From an uncultured Spirochaetaceae bacterium (GTDB lineage Bacteria; Spirochaetota; Spirochaetia; Sphaerochaetales; Sphaerochaetaceae), in contig CALXYM010000013.1 in NCBI GenBank assembly GCA_944392965.1, positions 1-61,415 of the forward strand: a DNA stretch of 61,415 nt, in the 5' to 3' direction. The position numbers and the translations under genes were made by a program. Each line of letters begins with the position of its first letter. Position 1 is the first letter of the stretch. The notes below the pieces were generated by a model. It worked only from the letters and a program-made list of their open reading frames with translations. It was not told the DNA's origin and made no database searches. Positions 1 through 8,166 of this stretch are shown here, one piece after another.

Positions 1-204
1 ATAGCCGTAAGGGTGAGAAAAGGGCTTGTGTACATAATAGAGCTGAAGCTCGATGAGAGCGGGGATAAGGCCCTGAGTCAGATAAAGGAGAAGAGGTATT
101 ATGAGAAGTACACGTCCGAGGGATGTAGGGTACACCTTTTAGGGATAAACTTCTCTTCAAAAGAGAGGAACATCTCAGACTGGAAGGAGGAGATCATCTC
201 TTGA
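1..204 (+). CDS. C-terminal end of an AAA-ATPase/PD-(D/E)XK nuclease-like protein (partial)
   Basis: The gene enters from outside the window; the frame is open from base 1 and stops at 202-204. The visible 67 residues contain VYIIELKLDE followed by a basic helix (QIKEKRYYEKY) and the end HLLGINFSSKERNISDW. This matches the C-terminal nuclease-like domain (DUF1703 type, PF08011) that follows an AAA-ATPase-like domain in a large paralogous family common in anaerobes. The E-x-K of IELK is the core of the PD-(D/E)XK fold. The function of the family is not established. A strong hairpin terminator follows 40 bases downstream. It could also be a remnant, because the start is not visible. Confidence 0.75.
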   Translation: MAVRVRKGLVYIIELKLDESGDKALSQIKEKRYYEKYTSEGCRVHLLGINFSSKERNISDWKEEIIS

Positions 205-244
205 GACTTCTTATCGTCTGTTTTTTCTTTGTTCTCGATGTCTG

Positions 245-271
245 CTGACGTGTTTCTCACGTCAGTTTTTT
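245..271 (+). terminator. Rho-independent terminator
   Basis: CTGACGTG (245-252) and CACGTCAG (258-265) form a perfect 8-bp stem with a 5-base loop, followed by six T (266-271). It ends the nuclease-like gene upstream. Confidence 0.85.
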
Positions 272-550
272 GAGATCTAAATATTGATTCATATTTGGAC
301 TCAGGCTATAGAAATGTTCCAAAAATCCATCGGCTTTCTGATTGCTCATGAGATGTCTTGCCTTCTCAGATGTGCGGTATGCCGACATCCATATCTTTCT
401 TATTCCATCATGCGAGATGACATCGATTGCGACAGGACGAGGATATTCATCTTCATCAACTGTAGAGAGCGTGTCATCCCCATTCTGCTCGCCACCGCAA
501 TCATCATCACTGACATCTTGTGTTCGCTCCATCTGGGATTCATCCCTCAC
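257..550 (-). CDS. Small hypothetical protein
   Basis: An open frame of 97 codons from GTG at 550, or 91 from ATG at 532. The N-terminal third is very acidic. The C-terminal two thirds (VISHDGIRKIWMSAYR, then GFLEHFYSLSPNMNQYLDL) have the amino-acid balance of a real protein. I do not recognise a family. There is no convincing Shine-Dalgarno, and the stop codon lies inside the terminator hairpin of the opposite-strand gene, so it may be the remains of a gene rather than an active one. No + strand gene competes for the space. Confidence 0.35.
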   Translation of the reverse strand: MRDESQMERTQDVSDDDCGGEQNGDDTLSTVDEDEYPRPVAIDVISHDGIRKIWMSAYRTSEKARHLMSNQKADGFLEHFYSLSPNMNQYLDLKKLT

Positions 551-600
551 ATTCCATCTTCAATCGCGTTGCTGTAACCGAAGATGAAGTACATTATTTT

Positions 601-639
601 CAAGTAGTACTTGAAATCTCCGTACTTATTTTTTATCAA
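601..639 (+). promoter_or_regulatory. Promoter with palindrome upstream of the split ATPase gene
   Basis: TTGAAA (611-616), a 17-base spacer and TATCAA (634-639) lie exactly six bases before the ATG at 646, with no Shine-Dalgarno. A 13-bp palindrome, CAAGTAGTACTTG (601-613), overlaps the -35 box, and half-site-like copies TACTT (623) and CAAGTA (637) follow. The layout suggests a repressed promoter producing a leaderless transcript. Confidence 0.5.
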
Positions 640-843
640 GTATTCATGATAGGACGTTTGATTGAGCCATCGATACGACGTGCGATGGAGATATATCCGG
701 CGGTCACCCTGTTTGGTCCTCGACAGTGTGGGAAGACCACGCTTGCACGCTCCATGTTCTCTGGGGTTTCATATGCGAACTTGGAGGAATCCCGGACAAG
801 GGAGCTTGCCTCTTCTGATCCGAACGAGTTTTTCCATGTTTAT

Positions 844-1057
844 CAAAAAAAATCGAGAAGACTCCATATCACTATAGAATGGAGATGAATCGTATGGTAT
901 ACTCCAATTAGCTGCTTGCAGGGCAGGAAAATCTCTGCACGTATGTGGGACGCATATGTACTCCGGTGGAGCTAACGTAAGACTTGAGCAGGTTTTCCTG
1001 AGCAAGCAGCTGGTGCTGAAGCCGGAAGCCCGCTCTTCTTAAGTGTGGGTAGTTCAC
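844..1057 (+). mobile_element. 214-bp transposase-less IS200/IS605-like element (omega-RNA MITE)
   Basis: The insert begins right after TTTAT (839-843) and ends with TTCAC (1053-1057), with no target-site duplication, as IS200/IS605 elements do. The left end has a bulged hairpin: CTCCA (862-866) pairs with TGGAG (880-884), with an inner TAT/ATA, loop CACT and bulge GAA. The right end has the hairpin 1029-1037/1041-1049 just before TAGTTCAC, the usual form of IS605-family right ends. No TnpA or TnpB coding sequence remains. TTTAT is of the kind used as target site and TnpB-adjacent motif in this family (family knowledge). Boundaries are ambiguous by one C (844 versus 1058). Confidence 0.8.
910..1057 (+). 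ncRNA. Probable omega-RNA (reRNA) scaffold of the IS605-like element
   Basis: The segment is highly structured. AGCTGCTTGC (910-919) pairs over 10 bp with GCAAGCAGCT (1002-1011), and CAGGAAAA (924-931) pairs over 8 bp with TTTTCCTG (993-1000), making one long interrupted stem. Inside is a small hairpin CTCC/GGAG (961-971). The terminal hairpin 1029-1049 and TAGTTCAC abut the right element end, where TnpB guide RNAs pass into the guide. The guide would then be the ATPase sequence starting at 1058. Transcription is not shown; the start of the RNA is a guess. Confidence 0.6.
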
Positions 1058-2056
1058 CCTGAACCTGTGATAATCGATGAGATCCAGCGTGTCCCGGAAC
1101 TGCTGAGCACCATCCAGTATAGGATTGACGAGAGGAAGTTGAAGGGGCAGTACCTTATCACGGGAAGCCGCCAGATGGCACTAAAGAGCTCAGTAGTGCA
1201 GTCTCTGGCCGGAAGGACTGCAGTCATAGACATGCTCCCTCTTTCCTTGAAGGAATTGGCTGATGCGGGCATAAGGCTTGGCAGGGAGGAGCAGATACTC
1301 GCAGGAGGGATGCCTTTCCTCTATGGACAGGATGGCATTGAGCCTTCAAGGTATTACTCTGATTACATTGACACATACATAAGTCGGGATATCGCGGACA
1401 TGAGCCAGATTCATGATATGGGCAGGTTCATGTGCTTCCTGCGCCTTCTGGCTGGACGCACCGGACAGCTTGTCAATGCATCGGCACTGGCAGGGGATGT
1501 CGGGGTGTCAAGCACCACCATAGGAACATGGATATCCCTGTTGGAGGCTTTTCATCTGATATACGTCCTGAAGCCATGGTACAGGTCCAGGACGAGTCAG
1601 GAGGTCAAGACACCTAAGATTTACTTCACAGATACGGGGGGTGCGTGTTTCCTGCTGGGGATAACAACACCTGTGCAGGTCCTCCGTGATCCGCTTGTTG
1701 GAAGCCTTTTTGAGAACATGGTTGTCATTGAGGCGTTGAAGGCAAGATACGATTCGTATGCTGTTAATGACGAGTTGTTCTTCTATAGGACAGGCAATGG
1801 TACAGAGATTGACCTGCTACTTGACAAGAGGGACAGGATGGAGCTTTTCGAAATCAAGTCAGGACAGGCGGTTGACGGTTCATATCTGCGTGCGATGAGA
1901 GCGTTCATCCAGAAATATGGAGATGCTGGGATGCATGTTGTTTTCTCTGGACAGGGCTGCGGGTATCTGGGGGCAGATTTTCTGAACTACATGGATGTCT
2001 ATGCCATGTTCCGTGAGACGGAGAAGCCATATAAACTGAGTTTTTCCAAGTCGTAA

Positions 2057-2491
2057 CTTGGACTTTTTGATAGTGATTGCAGAGTATAAGCCGGCTGGAG
2101 AACCGGGCTTTGTGGATTTTAATGGGAGAGGATTCTATCAGAGCTGATGAAGGTTGTCGACCAGCTTGCGAACCTTGCACCCTTCGCATGGGTTTTCTGC
2201 ATCCGGATGGAGGTAACCGCAGTCGGAGATGTCGTAGCGGGCCTTGGTGTCATAATCAGTCGTGTCGGTCAGTGTGTTGCAGGTCTTGCAAGACCCTCAG
2301 ACAGCATCAGGATAAGATAGGGGATGAGTCGGCGAGACTTGTCATCAGCCTGATCAGGTCGGTAATCCTCGATACAGAGCTCGTCATAAGGGAATCGATT
2401 GCATTATGACGGACCTTTTCTTCAGAAAAGGGATACTCAGATTGAAGCAATCGTCATTGTGTGCTAGAACATCTGCGTATTGGAGGTTCAT
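2057..2491. other. 435-base gap with a possible decayed reading frame
   Basis: No convincing gene. A frame from about 2117 to 2329 reads ELMKVVDQLANLAPFAW and, near its end, VIISRVGQCVAGLARP. It stops at 2327-2329, and a different frame then carries SARLVISLIRSVILDTELV to a stop at 2409. Together they look like one small protein broken by a frameshift, but I recognise no family. GGAGG at 2482-2486 belongs to the next gene. Confidence 0.3.
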
Positions 2492-3664
2492 GTGTCACTC
2501 TCATCTTTTCTTGACATAAAGAACGATAACAGCTCTCTTGTTTATAGGATTTATTACATCTTCCTCTGCTCGGGGGCGATGACCACACTTCTAGGTGCGA
2601 TTCTTCCTGCGATGCAGGCTGAGTACGGTATGAGTTATGCATTAAGAGGATATGTCCTCTCATCTCATCAGATCGGTAATTTCTTTGCCGTGTTCCTGGC
2701 GGGTTTCATTCCCTATGCCATAGGAAGGAAGAAGAGTACGCTTCTTCTCGGCTCCCTGATCGTTCTCGGACTTCTTCTGATGACTGTGACTGCTAATCCC
2801 TTCCTCCTCATTGTGGCCTTCGCATTCACGGGCATGGGCAGGGGAACGCTGAGCAATATCACGAACGTCGTCGTTTCAGAGAACACCGGCAATAAGACTG
2901 CAGGACTGAATCTCTTGCACGCCTCTTTTGCTATCGGTGCATTCATCTCCCCGTTTGTCGCCGTGTTCGCGACCCGGATTGAATGGAGGATAGCCGCATG
3001 GATATTCGCCCTCTTCATGTTCTCAGCTCTGATCCTCATTGGACGAAGCACGCTCTCCTCAACACCTATGGGGAAAAAAAAGGACAGTGCGGAGATCCCT
3101 TTCCAGAAAAGTTTCTCCTTCTGGCTCAACACTTTCATAATGTTCTTCTATCTTGCAGGAGAAGCCTCTCTGACTGGATGGCTCGTGACGTATTTCAATG
3201 ATACGGGGCTTATGAGCACCTCTCTTTCTCAGACTATGCAGTCCGTCCTGTGGATCATGATCCTTCTTGGAAGGCTCTGCTGTGCGAGCATCTCATCCAG
3301 GATGAACAAGAACCTGCTGATTCTGATAATGGGAATCATGATGACCTTCTGCTTCATCTTCATGATAAGCGCGGATACGACGGTGATGATCGTGGTCGGG
3401 CTTCTCGGGCTCGGCTTCTTCATGAGCGGGATATATCCGACGACGCTCTCTACGATGGACAGCCGTTATAACAACTCTACGGTGGCTACGGGAACGTGTA
3501 TCGCAACCGCGACTGTGGGCGGGATATTGATGCCGATAATAATCGGACAGGTTGCGGAGGTAAGCGGAATAGCTGGTGGGGTTGCCACGATCTCCGTTGC
3601 TCTTTTCTTCATGGTCCTGCTGATGGTTATCAAGCTCATCAGAGCGAAAAAAGGCCTTGTATAA
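2492..3664 (+). CDS. MFS transporter, sugar permease-like
   Basis: A 390-residue major facilitator with about 12 hydrophobic segments, a GRKKSTLLLGS loop between segments 2 and 3, and the motif GMGRGTLSN. The topology and the pairing with a sugar kinase resemble the fucose-permease/MFS sugar group, so proton-coupled uptake of a sugar is the best guess (inference). GTG at 2492 is chosen because GGAGG (2482-2486) sits five bases upstream; a TTG at 2480 is less well placed. The kinase at 3742 follows in the same direction and probably acts on the imported sugar. Confidence 0.8.
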   Translation: MSLSSFLDIKNDNSSLVYRIYYIFLCSGAMTTLLGAILPAMQAEYGMSYALRGYVLSSHQIGNFFAVFLAGFIPYAIGRKKSTLLLGSLIVLGLLLMTVTANPFLLIVAFAFTGMGRGTLSNITNVVVSENTGNKTAGLNLLHASFAIGAFISPFVAVFATRIEWRIAAWIFALFMFSALILIGRSTLSSTPMGKKKDSAEIPFQKSFSFWLNTFIMFFYLAGEASLTGWLVTYFNDTGLMSTSLSQTMQSVLWIMILLGRLCCASISSRMNKNLLILIMGIMMTFCFIFMISADTTVMIVVGLLGLGFFMSGIYPTTLSTMDSRYNNSTVATGTCIATATVGGILMPIIIGQVAEVSGIAGGVATISVALFFMVLLMVIKLIRAKKGLV

Positions 3665-3741
3665 TGATGTAATTTCTTATACTTTCCTGTTTTAATCATT
3701 TTTCCTTTGCAGAAACTCAATTTGTATTGGACAATAGAATC

Positions 3742-5106
3742 ATGAGATACTTGGCATTGGATATTGGAGCAGGAGGGGTAAAGTACGCTCTTGCAGAGAA
3801 AGTAAGCGGGAGCCTTAGAATAGAAAAGGCGCAGCAATTCAGAATCAACATTGAGAGGATGAACGGGCATCTCTTCTGGCCGATAGATGCCATATTCTCC
3901 TCCCTTGTCGGGGCAATAAGGGAAGCCGGTCCTGTGGATGTGATCTCACTTGATTCCTTCGCCTCTGATTTCGTCCTCCTTGATGAGAAGGATGAGATCA
4001 TAGGAGGGGCTGTGAGCTACCTTGATGAGAGGACAGACCGTATAGTAGGCCAGCCTGACAGGGCTTGGATCTTCTCCCGTACCGGCTGTCATGGCAGGAC
4101 AACCTCCACTTTATATCAGCTTCTTGCCATCAAGGAGGAGGAAGGGGAGATCCTGGATAGGGCAGTATGCCTCATGTTTCTTCCTGATTATCTGAATTAC
4201 CTTTTGACAGGAGTGAAGAAAACGAGCCTCAGCATGGCTCTTACGAGTTCCCTGATTAACATTGAGAGCCTTGACTGGGATGATGAGATAATCGCCTCTC
4301 TCGGTTTCAAGAGAAGCCTCTTTTTGCCTGTCTCAAAAGATGGGGAGAGCGTTGGAATGCTGAAGGATGATGTGGAGAAGGAGGTCGGATTCTCTGCCGA
4401 GGTCCTTCTCTCCGGACATGACACGTCCCTTGCATACATCGCAGCGGCAATGGATAGTGAGACCATCATGCTCTCCGTCGGAGGCTTTGCCCGCATGGGT
4501 ACGGCTGTAGATGATTTCCTCCTTTCAGAGGAAGCAAGAGAGAATGGTTATACAAATGCCGTCATCCCCGGAGGAAGAAAGAGCCTTACTAAATACCTCA
4601 TGGGAACGTATCTGATACAGCTTTTAAAAGGAAGGATGAAGGAAGGTACGAGCTATGATGAGATAATGAGAAGGGCAAGGGGTGTCAGATATCCATATAC
4701 GATAGATGTAGCAAAGCTGGATTTCAAAAATGGGGACATCCTTGACGGCCTTAATAAAATGCTTGAGGAAAAAGGCCTTCCCTCTCTTGCAGATGAATTT
4801 GAGGCCGCATCTTTAGTCTATTCCAGTCTCGCATCATACTATAAGAGGGAAGTGGATGTTTTTGAGAACACGCTTTCCAGGAGATTCTCAAGGATATTCC
4901 TCCTTGGAGGTGGAGCTAAGGATTCCTATCTTGCGATGCTCATAGCCATGAAAACGGGAAAGGAGGTCATCGCCGGTACCGTGAATGCCGCCCTTGTCGG
5001 GAATCTCGTGTTCCAGATGCTGCAAAAGGGTGAGATATCTCCAGAGGAAAAGGATGAGGAGATAAGAAAGGCGGTAGGCCGCACCATCTACAGGATAGCA
5101 AGGTGA
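3742..5106 (+). CDS. FGGY-family carbohydrate kinase, rhamnulokinase-like
   Basis: A 454-residue FGGY kinase that would phosphorylate a ketose or related sugar with ATP. The first phosphate-binding loop is LALDIGAGGVKYAL at the N terminus; SGHDTSLAYIAAA (about residue 225) is the second, and FLLGGGAKDS (about 385) the adenosine loop. The GHDT signature and the lengths of the two actin-like halves are closest to rhamnulokinases, but the substrate is not certain. The ATG at 3742 has no Shine-Dalgarno; TTGCAG (3707), 17 bases, and GACAAT (3730-3735) end six bases before it, so the message may be leaderless. It follows the MFS gene by 77 bases. Confidence 0.85.
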   Translation: MRYLALDIGAGGVKYALAEKVSGSLRIEKAQQFRINIERMNGHLFWPIDAIFSSLVGAIREAGPVDVISLDSFASDFVLLDEKDEIIGGAVSYLDERTDRIVGQPDRAWIFSRTGCHGRTTSTLYQLLAIKEEEGEILDRAVCLMFLPDYLNYLLTGVKKTSLSMALTSSLINIESLDWDDEIIASLGFKRSLFLPVSKDGESVGMLKDDVEKEVGFSAEVLLSGHDTSLAYIAAAMDSETIMLSVGGFARMGTAVDDFLLSEEARENGYTNAVIPGGRKSLTKYLMGTYLIQLLKGRMKEGTSYDEIMRRARGVRYPYTIDVAKLDFKNGDILDGLNKMLEEKGLPSLADEFEAASLVYSSLASYYKREVDVFENTLSRRFSRIFLLGGGAKDSYLAMLIAMKTGKEVIAGTVNAALVGNLVFQMLQKGEISPEEKDEEIRKAVGRTIYRIAR

Positions 5107-5116
5107 GAAAGTACGT

Positions 5117-5138
5117 ACAGGCGGGAATCCCCGCCTGT
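5117..5138. terminator. Hairpin between convergent genes
   Basis: ACAGGCGGG (5117-5125) and CCCGCCTGT (5130-5138) make a perfect 9-bp GC-rich stem with a 4-base loop between the convergent kinase and hydrolase genes. The T tract is weak on both sides, but position and strength fit a shared terminator. Confidence 0.7.
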
Positions 5139-5154
5139 ATTCTTAATTTCTCTT

Positions 5155-6033
5155 TTAAATGAAACGCTCAATGAACTCATGACAGCGTATTCTGTATTCA
5201 TCCTTATAATCGGTCATGGTGAGGGCATGTCTTACCCCTCTGCTTATCCAGAGATCTTTTTGGCCCTTATGATTTTCATAGCATTCGTAAACCATTCTCG
5301 TTGGAACGAAAGTATCCTCATCTCCATGAATGAAAAGCATCGGGATGTCCGTCTTTTTCACCTCTTCTGCAGGTCTTATCTCCTTGAAAGAAAAACCTAG
5401 CCTTATCTTGCACCATATGTCTATGATGTCGAGTATGGGGTGATGTGGAAGGTGGAACATCGCTTTAAGCTGTTCTCGGAACTCATCATACACGTTTGAG
5501 TACCCGCAATCCTCGACTATTGAGGATACTCCTTCAGGATTCTCACCGCTGGCCATCATCACAGTTCCTCCTCCCATGGATACGCCGTGAAGGGCGATGC
5601 GGGCATCGGGGGTGATCTTCCTCACTTCTTTAATCCATAAAAGGAGGTCATTCTTCTCCCACTTGCCCATGCTGAGCCATCTGCCTCCGCTCTTTCCATG
5701 TCCCCTCACATCAGGGGTGAGGATGTTGTATCCCATTCGTGCCATGTAACGATAGAAAGGTGCGTTGTCAGCGGCACTTCCCCTGTAGCCATGGAGGGAG
5801 ATCAGGTATTTATTTGAATCTTCTTTTTTCAGATAGGCATGCAGTCTTGTCCCGTCAGTGCTTCTTATCCAGAGATCCTCGCACTCTGAGAGGAATATAA
5901 GAGCCTTTTCCTCTTCTTCTGCATTCCTTTTTCCTTGTGCCGTTTTTCTTGCCAGAAGGGCGAAACGGAGGAAGAACTCGCAGATGGAGAGTGTGATGAG
6001 CGTGATAAGAAGGAGTACAATCAGGAGAACCAT
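5155..6033 (-). CDS. Membrane-anchored alpha/beta hydrolase
   Basis: A 292-residue serine hydrolase. Residues 1-25 form one hydrophobic membrane segment. LISLHGYRGSAADN gives the oxyanion region, HGVSMGGGT (about residue 150) the nucleophile elbow, HGDEDTFVP (about 235) the acid, and VRHAL (about 268) the histidine, so the triad is complete. The family includes cell-envelope peptidases and lipases with an N-terminal anchor; the substrate cannot be predicted. It is convergent with the FGGY kinase, with a shared hairpin between them. Confidence 0.85.
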   Translation of the reverse strand: MVLLIVLLLITLITLSICEFFLRFALLARKTAQGKRNAEEEEKALIFLSECEDLWIRSTDGTRLHAYLKKEDSNKYLISLHGYRGSAADNAPFYRYMARMGYNILTPDVRGHGKSGGRWLSMGKWEKNDLLLWIKEVRKITPDARIALHGVSMGGGTVMMASGENPEGVSSIVEDCGYSNVYDEFREQLKAMFHLPHHPILDIIDIWCKIRLGFSFKEIRPAEEVKKTDIPMLFIHGDEDTFVPTRMVYECYENHKGQKDLWISRGVRHALTMTDYKDEYRIRCHEFIERFI

Positions 6034-6103
6034 ATGACTATATTAATACTTTCACCTTCACCTTACCAGAACGTGTCTTATACATGTAATGATAAAGTGG
6101 AGC

Positions 6104-6143
6104 TTGACTAAAATCACAAATTGAGAATAATTCCCAATTTGTG
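6104..6143 (+). promoter_or_regulatory. Fur-type box over the promoter and start codon of the Fur-family gene
   Basis: CACAAATTG (6115-6123) and CAATTTGTG (6135-6143) flank GAAT-A-ATTC centred on 6129, a 29-base palindrome with one mismatched pair (6124/6134). Its core TGAGAAT-A-ATTCCCA fits the 7-1-7 form of Fur-family boxes. It covers the -10 (AATAAT, 6126-6131) of a promoter with TTGACT at 6104-6109, and the GTG start (6141). Tight autoregulation of the regulator and the znu genes follows as inference. Confidence 0.75.
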
Positions 6144-6518
6144 AAAGAATATAATACAAAGCAGAAGGAGAGCCTTCTTTCATTTCTCAAGGATAACAGT
6201 CATAAGTGTTTTACGACGGAGGAGCTTTTGATCAATCTTCCCGATGTCGGGAAATCGACGCTTTATCGTCTCCTTGCCCATCTTGAGGAGGAGGGGATGC
6301 TCACTTGTAGTCTCAAGGGACGGTGTAAGACGTACTCTTACAGGAAAGGGGAGTGTGAGGGACATCTCCATCTAGTATGCAAGGACTGTGGATGTTATAC
6401 CCATCTTTCTCATGAGGCAACTGCGGAGGTTTTGAGGATAATAGCAGCTGATACAGGATTCGATGCCTCCCTCATCGACTGGGAGATCAGGGGAAGGTGC
6501 AAGGAGTGTCTGAAATGA
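6141..6518 (+). CDS. Fur-family transcriptional regulator, probably zinc-responsive (Zur-like)
   Basis: A 125-residue metalloregulator. An N-terminal winged helix (residues 1-75, with VGKSTLYRLLAHLEEEG) is followed by the dimerisation domain with HLHLVCKDCGCYTHL and a final CKEC, the two CxxC pairs of a structural zinc site. Its position in front of zinc-type ABC transporter genes makes it Zur-like rather than iron-sensing (inference). The GTG start has no Shine-Dalgarno and lies at the end of the Fur box, so the mRNA is probably leaderless. The stop overlaps the ATG of the lipoprotein gene (ATGA). Confidence 0.85.
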   Translation: MKEYNTKQKESLLSFLKDNSHKCFTTEELLINLPDVGKSTLYRLLAHLEEEGMLTCSLKGRCKTYSYRKGECEGHLHLVCKDCGCYTHLSHEATAEVLRIIAADTGFDASLIDWEIRGRCKECLK

Positions 6519-7459
6519 GAAAGATGATCCTGCTTCTGTTGATACTGCCATTACTCTTTTCCTGCACAAAGGAGGCTGAGATCTCCGATGACAGGTTGAA
6601 AGTAACAGCGTTGAACTTTCCCTGCTATGACGCGGCCCGTGCCGTCCTTGCCGAGAGTGCAGACCTCGTGATGCTCACCCCTCCTGGAAGTGATGTCCAC
6701 AGCTGGGAACCAAGTCCGGAGGATGTGATAAGAATCCTCTCAAGTGACATCTTCATCTATACAGGGGGAGAAAGTGATAGCTGGGTCGAGGGCCTTCTTA
6801 CCGATGTAGGTGATGATACCCTCGTATTTTCTCTTCTTGATCATTCTCCATCCCTTTTTGCGGAGGAAGTGGTGGAAGGGATGCAGGAGGAGCATGATCA
6901 TGAACATGAGGCCATCGCACAGCTGGACAGCGAGTATGATGAACATGTCTGGACAAGCTTGGAAAACATGGCCTCGATTATCGAAGCACTGAAGGATGAG
7001 ATAATCGCGATAGACCCCGGAAGGAAGGATTTCTACGAATCTAACGCATCTGCCTACACCGCATCGATTCTTGATATAAAAACAGAGATAGAGAGTGTTG
7101 TCGAGAGTGCCAGACGTCATCTCATCGTGGTCGCCGACCGTTTTCCCTTCCTCTACTTCGTCAGGGAATTCGGGCTTTCTTATTATGCCGCATTCCCCGG
7201 CTGTGCAGGAGGAACCGAGCCCAGTGCCCGTACCGTCTCATTCCTTATTGACAAGGTGAAGGATGAGGCTATTCCCGTAATACTCCATATAGAGCTGTCA
7301 AATACGATGCTCTCATCCCTCATAAGTGAGGAGACGGGAGCCAGGGTCATGGAATTAAACAGCGCACAGAACATAAGCATGAGAGATTTTAACAGGGGGC
7401 GTACTTATCTGGATATCATGAGGACGAACCTGGATGTTTTGAGGGAGGCACTTAATTGA
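6515..7459 (+). CDS. znuA: Zinc ABC transporter substrate-binding lipoprotein (ZnuA type)
   Basis: A 314-residue metal-binding protein of cluster A-I. The signal peptide ends in the lipobox LLFSC, so it is a lipoprotein. Metal ligands are visible: DVHSWEPSPEDV (first His, about residue 60), a His/Asp-rich loop EEHDHEHEA typical of zinc rather than manganese binders, EYDEHVWTS (second His) and a later HIELSN. Start ATG 6515, eight bases after AAGGAG (6501-6506), overlaps the regulator stop. It captures zinc for the ABC transporter encoded by the next two genes. Confidence 0.88.
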   Translation: MRKMILLLLILPLLFSCTKEAEISDDRLKVTALNFPCYDAARAVLAESADLVMLTPPGSDVHSWEPSPEDVIRILSSDIFIYTGGESDSWVEGLLTDVGDDTLVFSLLDHSPSLFAEEVVEGMQEEHDHEHEAIAQLDSEYDEHVWTSLENMASIIEALKDEIIAIDPGRKDFYESNASAYTASILDIKTEIESVVESARRHLIVVADRFPFLYFVREFGLSYYAAFPGCAGGTEPSARTVSFLIDKVKDEAIPVILHIELSNTMLSSLISEETGARVMELNSAQNISMRDFNRGRTYLDIMRTNLDVLREALN

Positions 7460-8166
7460 GTTTTCTGATCAAAGGTGAGCATATAGATCTCGGTTATGAG
7501 GGACAGAGCATCATAAGGGATATCTCATTCGAGGTGGATGAGGGGGATTATCTCTGCATACTGGGAGAAAATGGTGCAGGAAAGAGCACCCTGGTGAAGG
7601 CTATTCTCTCTCTGCATGCGCCATTGAAAGGCAGGATAGAGTTCTCTCCTCTTATCAGAAAGAATGAGATAGGTTATCTTCCTCAGCAGTCAAGTGCACA
7701 AAAAAGCTTTCCTGCGAGTGTGGAGGAGGTCGTGCTCAGTGGCAGGGTGAACTCCCTTTCCCGCCGTTTCTTCTATGACAGGGAGGACAGGAGGATAGCA
7801 GATGATAACCTCAGACGGCTTGAGATAGCCGATCTTAAGAAGAAGTCGTTCTCCTCCCTCTCCGGAGGGCAGATGCAGAGGGTCCTCCTTGCCCGTGCCC
7901 TCACCGCATGCAAGAAGCTTCTTCTTCTCGATGAACCTGTGACGGGACTTGATCCCCATACGACGAGTGAGTTCTATCATATAGTGGAAGATCTTAACCG
8001 TGAGGGCCTCACGATAATAATGGTGACCCATGACGTGCATCCTGCTCTGAACTCGGCAAGTCATGTGATGTATCTGGGCAGGGGCTATTTCCATGGGAAG
8101 AAAGAAGATTTTTTCACAAGCGAAGAGGGCAGGGCGTTCTTAAAGGAGGTCGGACATAATGATTGA
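7456..8166 (+). CDS. znuC: Zinc ABC transporter ATPase (ZnuC type)
   Basis: A 236-residue ABC ATPase: Walker A GENGAGKST (about residue 37), signature LSGGQMQRV (about 134), Walker B LLLLDEP and switch THD. It powers zinc import with the neighbouring permease. TTG at 7456 overlaps the previous stop (TTGA) and has GGAGG seven bases upstream, so the unusual start is well supported. The next gene starts inside its 3' end. This is translational coupling in a fur-znuA-znuC-znuB operon. Confidence 0.88.
   Translation: MSFLIKGEHIDLGYEGQSIIRDISFEVDEGDYLCILGENGAGKSTLVKAILSLHAPLKGRIEFSPLIRKNEIGYLPQQSSAQKSFPASVEEVVLSGRVNSLSRRFFYDREDRRIADDNLRRLEIADLKKKSFSSLSGGQMQRVLLARALTACKKLLLLDEPVTGLDPHTTSEFYHIVEDLNREGLTIIMVTHDVHPALNSASHVMYLGRGYFHGKKEDFFTSEEGRAFLKEVGHND

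Larger units (their letters stand above)
646..2056 (+). pseudogene. DUF4143-type AAA ATPase gene interrupted by an IS605-like insert
   Basis: Two fragments of one gene. 646-843 encodes the start with Walker A GPRQCGKTT. 1058-2056 continues with Walker B PVIIDEIQ, the sensor segment TGSRQM, the winged-helix-like DUF4143 region (YIDTYISRDIADM, then TPKIYFTDTG) and a nuclease-like end GTEIDLL with FEIKSG. Joining base 843 to 1058 gives FFHVY-PEPVIIDEIQ in frame and a protein of about 398 residues, the usual family length. The insert introduces a stop at 886-888. An internal start (GTG 1043) would give a protein lacking Walker A. A second, intact family member lies at 55286-56503. The biological role of these ATPases is unknown. 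Confidence 0.85.

Noticed and set aside
284-587. Plus-strand frames opposite the small unknown ORF
   Set aside because: Cys-rich and irregular translations with no ribosome sites; the minus-strand frame is the more protein-like.
839-1062. A classical DDE insertion sequence or MITE with inverted repeats and target duplication
   Set aside because: No terminal inverted repeats and no duplication; the subterminal hairpins and asymmetric ends fit IS200/IS605 instead.
1043-2056. Treating the second ATPase fragment as a complete gene starting at GTG 1043
   Set aside because: It would lack Walker A, and the first five codons come from the inserted element; excision restores a full-length protein.
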